Assembly: GCA_900544685.1 (NCBI GenBank)
Contig: UQWA01000001.1
Location: forward strand, 144,410-208,409
DNA length: 64,000 nucleotides
From: an uncultured Lachnospiraceae bacterium
GTDB lineage: Bacteria > Bacillota > Clostridia > Lachnospirales > Lachnospiraceae
Reading direction: 5' to 3'
Shown here one piece after another: positions 62,469 to 64,000 of the stretch. A model generated the notes under the pieces. It saw nothing but the letters and a program-made list of their open reading frames with translations, was not told where the DNA came from and searched no databases. The translations under genes were made by a program, and so were the position numbers. Position 1 is the first letter of the stretch. The number at the start of each line of letters is the position of its first letter.

Positions 62469-63662
62469 ATGAATATACTTGTTACCGGTGCAAAAGGAAT
62501 GGTAGGAACCGCACTTGTAAATAACTTAAAGAACATCAGAGATGGAAAAAACAGAACCAGAAACATTGAGATTAATGAAATCTATGAATATGATTTAGAC
62601 AGTACAGAAGCTCAGTTAGATGAATATTGTGCAAAAGCTGATTTTGTATTCAATCTTGCAGGCGTAAATCGTCCGGAGAATCCAGAAGATTTCATGAAAG
62701 GTAATTTTGGATTTGCTTCGCAGCTTCTTGATACATTAAAGAAACACGATAATAAAGCAGGTATTATGCTTTCTTCTTCTGTTCAGGCTACACTGGCAGG
62801 ACGTTTTGGCAACAGTGAATACGGAAGAAGTAAAAAGGCAGGAGAAGAGTTATTCTTTGACTATGGAAAAGAAACAGGTGCGCCAGTATACGTGTATCGT
62901 TTTGTAAACCTAATGGGACACAGCCGCCCAAAATATAATTCCGCAATCTCAACATTTTGCTGGGCAGTAGCAAACGATGAAGAGTTTACAGTAAATGATC
63001 GAAGCACAGAACTGGAAGTACTTTATATCGATGACCTTGTAGAAGGAATGTTCGATCTCCTTGAAGGAAAAGAGCAGCATTGTGAGTTTGATGGTGTAGA
63101 GACAGTATTAGACGAGAATGGACGTTATTGTTGCGTACCAGTTACTCATAAAGCTACATTAGGTGAAATTGTAGACTTATTAGAAGAATTCAAGTCACAG
63201 CCAATCTCATTAATGATGCCAAAATGTCCGAACGGATCATTTGCAAAGAAGCTTTTCAGTCTTTATTTAACCTATTTACCAACGGATAAGTTTAAATATG
63301 CTATGAAGATGAATTGTGATGATCGCGGATCCTTTACAGAACTAGTGCATACAGTTGACTGTGGACAGGTGTCTATCAACATCAGCAAACCTGGAATTAC
63401 AAAAGGACAGCACTGGCATAACAGCAAATGGGAGCAGTTCATCGTAGTGCACGGACACGGACTGATTCAGGAACGCAATATCAATACAGGAGAAACTGTA
63501 GAATTTGAAGTTTCAGGAGATAAAATTGAATCAATCTATATGATTCCAGGATGGACACATAATATCATTAATTTATCAGAAACAGATGATTTGGTAACAG
63601 TAATGACATGTAATGAAATCTTTGATTCAAATTATCCTGATACATTTTTTGAACCAGTATAA
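62469..63662 (+). CDS. capF: Bifunctional SDR reductase-cupin protein (CapF/FnlB-like)
   Basis: The 397-residue protein has an N-terminal SDR domain (VTGAKGMVGTALVNNL, residues 5-20; SEYGRSKKAGEELFF near 117) and a C-terminal cupin (GQHWHNSKWEQFIVVHGHGLIQ near 315, zinc-binding His). This two-domain layout is that of CapF/FnlB, which epimerises and reduces the CapE product. GTTGGAGG lies upstream. It completes the UDP-L-FucNAc module. Confidence 0.93.
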   Translation: MNILVTGAKGMVGTALVNNLKNIRDGKNRTRNIEINEIYEYDLDSTEAQLDEYCAKADFVFNLAGVNRPENPEDFMKGNFGFASQLLDTLKKHDNKAGIMLSSSVQATLAGRFGNSEYGRSKKAGEELFFDYGKETGAPVYVYRFVNLMGHSRPKYNSAISTFCWAVANDEEFTVNDRSTELEVLYIDDLVEGMFDLLEGKEQHCEFDGVETVLDENGRYCCVPVTHKATLGEIVDLLEEFKSQPISLMMPKCPNGSFAKKLFSLYLTYLPTDKFKYAMKMNCDDRGSFTELVHTVDCGQVSINISKPGITKGQHWHNSKWEQFIVVHGHGLIQERNINTGETVEFEVSGDKIESIYMIPGWTHNIINLSETDDLVTVMTCNEIFDSNYPDTFFEPV

Positions 63663-63668
63663 AAATAT

Positions 63669-63697
63669 AAGCTGGAGTCATGTGGTGGCTCCAGCTT
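63669..63697 (+). terminator. Hairpin after capF
   Basis: AAGCTGGAG (63669-63677) pairs perfectly with CTCCAGCTT (63689-63697), with only a weak T tail. Confidence 0.6.
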
Positions 63698-63747
63698 TGT
63701 TGAGACTATGAGAAAATCTCTGTAAATTAGATTCTTCTATGATAATG

Positions 63748-63791
63748 AAGGGTGAGAAGCTTACAAATCAGGCTTTTCACCCTTGTTTTAT
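63748..63791. terminator. Strong terminator after the capsule locus
   Basis: AAGGGTGA plus AAGC (63748-63760) pairs with GCTT plus TCACCCTT (63772-63784), followed by GTTTTAT. It would stop both read-through from capF and, less well, transcription from the IS256 side. Confidence 0.75.
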
Positions 63792-63859
63792 ATATAACAG
63801 TTACTGCTAGGCATGTCAAGAGCAGGCGGCTGGCCGCCTGTCTTAGATTATGTTTTTAC

Positions 63860-64000
63860 TTATTCTGGAAGTCGTCCTTCGTACATGATACTAAACTCTC
63901 CATAGACCTGGCCCCAGTCCCGGATGGTAGTTGTCCATTTCTTAGTAGCCTCGAAAGTGGCCAGATATAAGGCTTTTAACAGCGCTGTATCACTTGGAAA
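63860..64000 (-). CDS. IS256-family transposase, C-terminal part (runs off the window)
   Basis: The minus strand from the window edge reads 46 codons ending at TAA (63862-63860), including LLKALYLATFEATKKWT, WGQVYGEFSIMYEGRLPE. This is the well-conserved C-terminus of IS256-type DDE transposases. The frame is open to the window end, so the gene may be intact outside. A GCAGGCGGC/GCCGCCTG hairpin lies about 20 bases past the stop (63822-63840). Confidence 0.88.
   Translation of the reverse strand, partial: FPSDTALLKALYLATFEATKKWTTTIRDWGQVYGEFSIMYEGRLPE

Overview
The window looks like a chromosomal segment from a Gram-positive gut Clostridium, most likely family Lachnospiraceae. Signs are strong AGGAGG-type ribosome binding sites, sigma-A promoters with TTGACA and TATAAT boxes, a BMP-family nucleoside-type ABC transporter, LCP/CpsBCD capsule regulators, no outer-membrane genes, and protein families typical of that group. 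The species cannot be fixed from the sequence alone.

Layout. (1) 1-6.5 kb: an amine or amino-acid catabolic cluster with a [2Fe-2S] subunit, an FAD oxidase subunit, an ornithine-cyclodeaminase-like protein, an AraC regulator overlapping a PII signalling gene, a decayed amino acid permease and an Fe-dependent alcohol dehydrogenase. (2) 6.6-16.4 kb: a hydroxyacid block with malic enzyme, AEC carrier, Ldh-type dehydrogenase, a TRAP transporter, a LarA-type nickel-pincer racemase homologue and two DHDPS-family aldolases. Three promoters here share an ATTGTATGAT / ATCATACAAT operator, and a GntR/FCD regulator follows at 16.7 kb. (3) 17.9-20.4 kb: PfkB kinase, SIS isomerase and FucU/RbsD protein, followed by a scar in which the start of an rbsA-like ATPase gene is fused in frame to the end of an rbsC-like permease gene. 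(4) 20.6-31.1 kb: a membrane-bound XRE regulator, a HAD phosphatase, a complete BMP-type ABC importer, a YfhO membrane protein and a secreted PIG-L deacetylase. (5) 31.1-33.7 kb: ilvE (minus strand) and a saccharopine-dehydrogenase-like gene. (6) 33.9-37.6 kb: a tightly overlapped five-gene operon (PLP enzyme, GtrB-like glycosyltransferase, ATP-grasp enzyme, two small EmrE-like membrane proteins) that resembles an undescribed lipid-linked surface-modification system. (7) 37.7-39.6 kb: a decayed type I toxin-antitoxin locus, two copies of a structured repeat and an RlmD-type methyltransferase. (8) 39.7-63.7 kb: a capsule/exopolysaccharide locus. It starts with a leader holding a G10 tract and an intrinsic terminator, continues with cpsB, cpsC, cpsD, an LCP protein and a CapD/PglF dehydratase, then an AT-rich block (aminotransferase, priming transferase, glycosyltransferases, Wzy, Wzx), a collapsed IS66 element and a UDP-L-FucNAc module (capE, a PglD-like acyltransferase, capG, capF). 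(9) The window ends in the 3' part of an IS256 transposase.

The most unusual non-coding signal is a repeat present three times (23.83-23.95, 37.89-38.02 and 38.17-38.34 kb). Its primary sequence differs strongly between copies, but three of its helices are kept by paired compensatory changes. Several genes are plainly decaying (permease, rbsA/rbsC scar, holin-like toxin, IS66), so the region has undergone repeated deletion and insertion.
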